From: Dyella japonica A8
GTDB lineage: Bacteria > Pseudomonadota > Gammaproteobacteria > Xanthomonadales > Rhodanobacteraceae
Direction of reading: 5' to 3'
Assembly: GCF_000725385.1 (NCBI RefSeq)
Contig: NZ_CP008884.1
Span: 3,472,001-3,536,000 of the forward strand
DNA: 64,000 nucleotides
Program-made: the position numbers and the translations under genes
The notes under the pieces: model-generated
What the model saw: only the letters and a program-made list of their open reading frames with translations
What the model was told of the DNA's origin: nothing
The model's database searches: none
Part shown: one piece after another, positions 63,447 to 64,000 of the stretch
How the letters are laid out: every line of letters begins with the position of its first letter
Numbering within the stretch: position 1 is the first letter of the stretch

Positions 63447-64000
<554 letters not shown>

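Overview
The window is a contiguous, GC-rich chromosomal segment from a gammaproteobacterium of the order Xanthomonadales, most likely family Rhodanobacteraceae (Dyella, Luteibacter, Rhodanobacter and relatives). This rests on gene order rather than on a marker gene: surE-pcm-yqaA-nlpD, truD-ispF-ispD-ftsB-eno-kdsA-pyrG, a complete cyoABCD operon, and a his operon headed by a TrpR-like regulator. Most genes are core metabolism. I see no prophage, integrase, CRISPR array, insertion sequence or recognisable defence island.

Layout. 1-7996 (mostly minus): cell-division activator NlpD, YqaA, Pcm, SurE, then an Smr protein (plus), a 1.2 kb gene-free repeat island (4039-5257), TruD, and the isoprenoid genes ispF and ispD with ftsB. 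8013-11933 (minus): eno, kdsA, pyrG. 12325-16355 (minus): cytochrome bo3 oxidase. 16572-22309 (plus): Xaa-Pro aminopeptidase, topoisomerase IV subunit ParE, a cysteine-synthase-fold PLP enzyme and 3-hydroxyanthranilate dioxygenase. 22340-27238: Nudix hydrolase, outer-membrane barrel, two tandem APC permeases. 27239-27702: a gene-free region rich in dyads. 27703-31256: HiPIP, methionine-salvage genes mtnBDC, exported C13 peptidase. 31531-35349 (minus): sulfate ABC importer. 35504-36901: FAD/NAD(P) protein. 37206-44732 (minus): histidine operon hisR-like-G-D-C-B-H-A-F-IE. 45108-47743 (plus): MarR regulator, DHA2 multidrug exporter, DUF998 protein. 47815-51196 (minus): a long HAL-type ammonia-lyase and hisS. 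51397-51473: tRNA-Pro(CGG). 51657-62345: a carbohydrate locus (GH63 glucosidase, TonB-dependent receptor, DgoR-like GntR regulator, GH42 beta-galactosidase) that also contains a two-gene kinase/phospho-lyase operon. 62523-64000 (minus): DUF455 protein and the 3' part of purF.

The most interesting signals are (i) an operon pairing a hydroxylysine-kinase-like enzyme with an AGXT2L-type PLP phospho-lyase, which suggests a two-step kinase/lyase degradation route; (ii) a TrpR-type operator directly over the transcription start of the his operon, whose first gene encodes a TrpR-like protein; (iii) FadR-type operator candidates at both ends of the carbohydrate locus; (iv) a structured gene-free region with a perfect 26-bp palindrome; and (v) two families of palindromic intergenic repeats, one instance being a perfect 64-bp inverted repeat. 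All functional calls come from reading protein motifs by eye; no database search was run.
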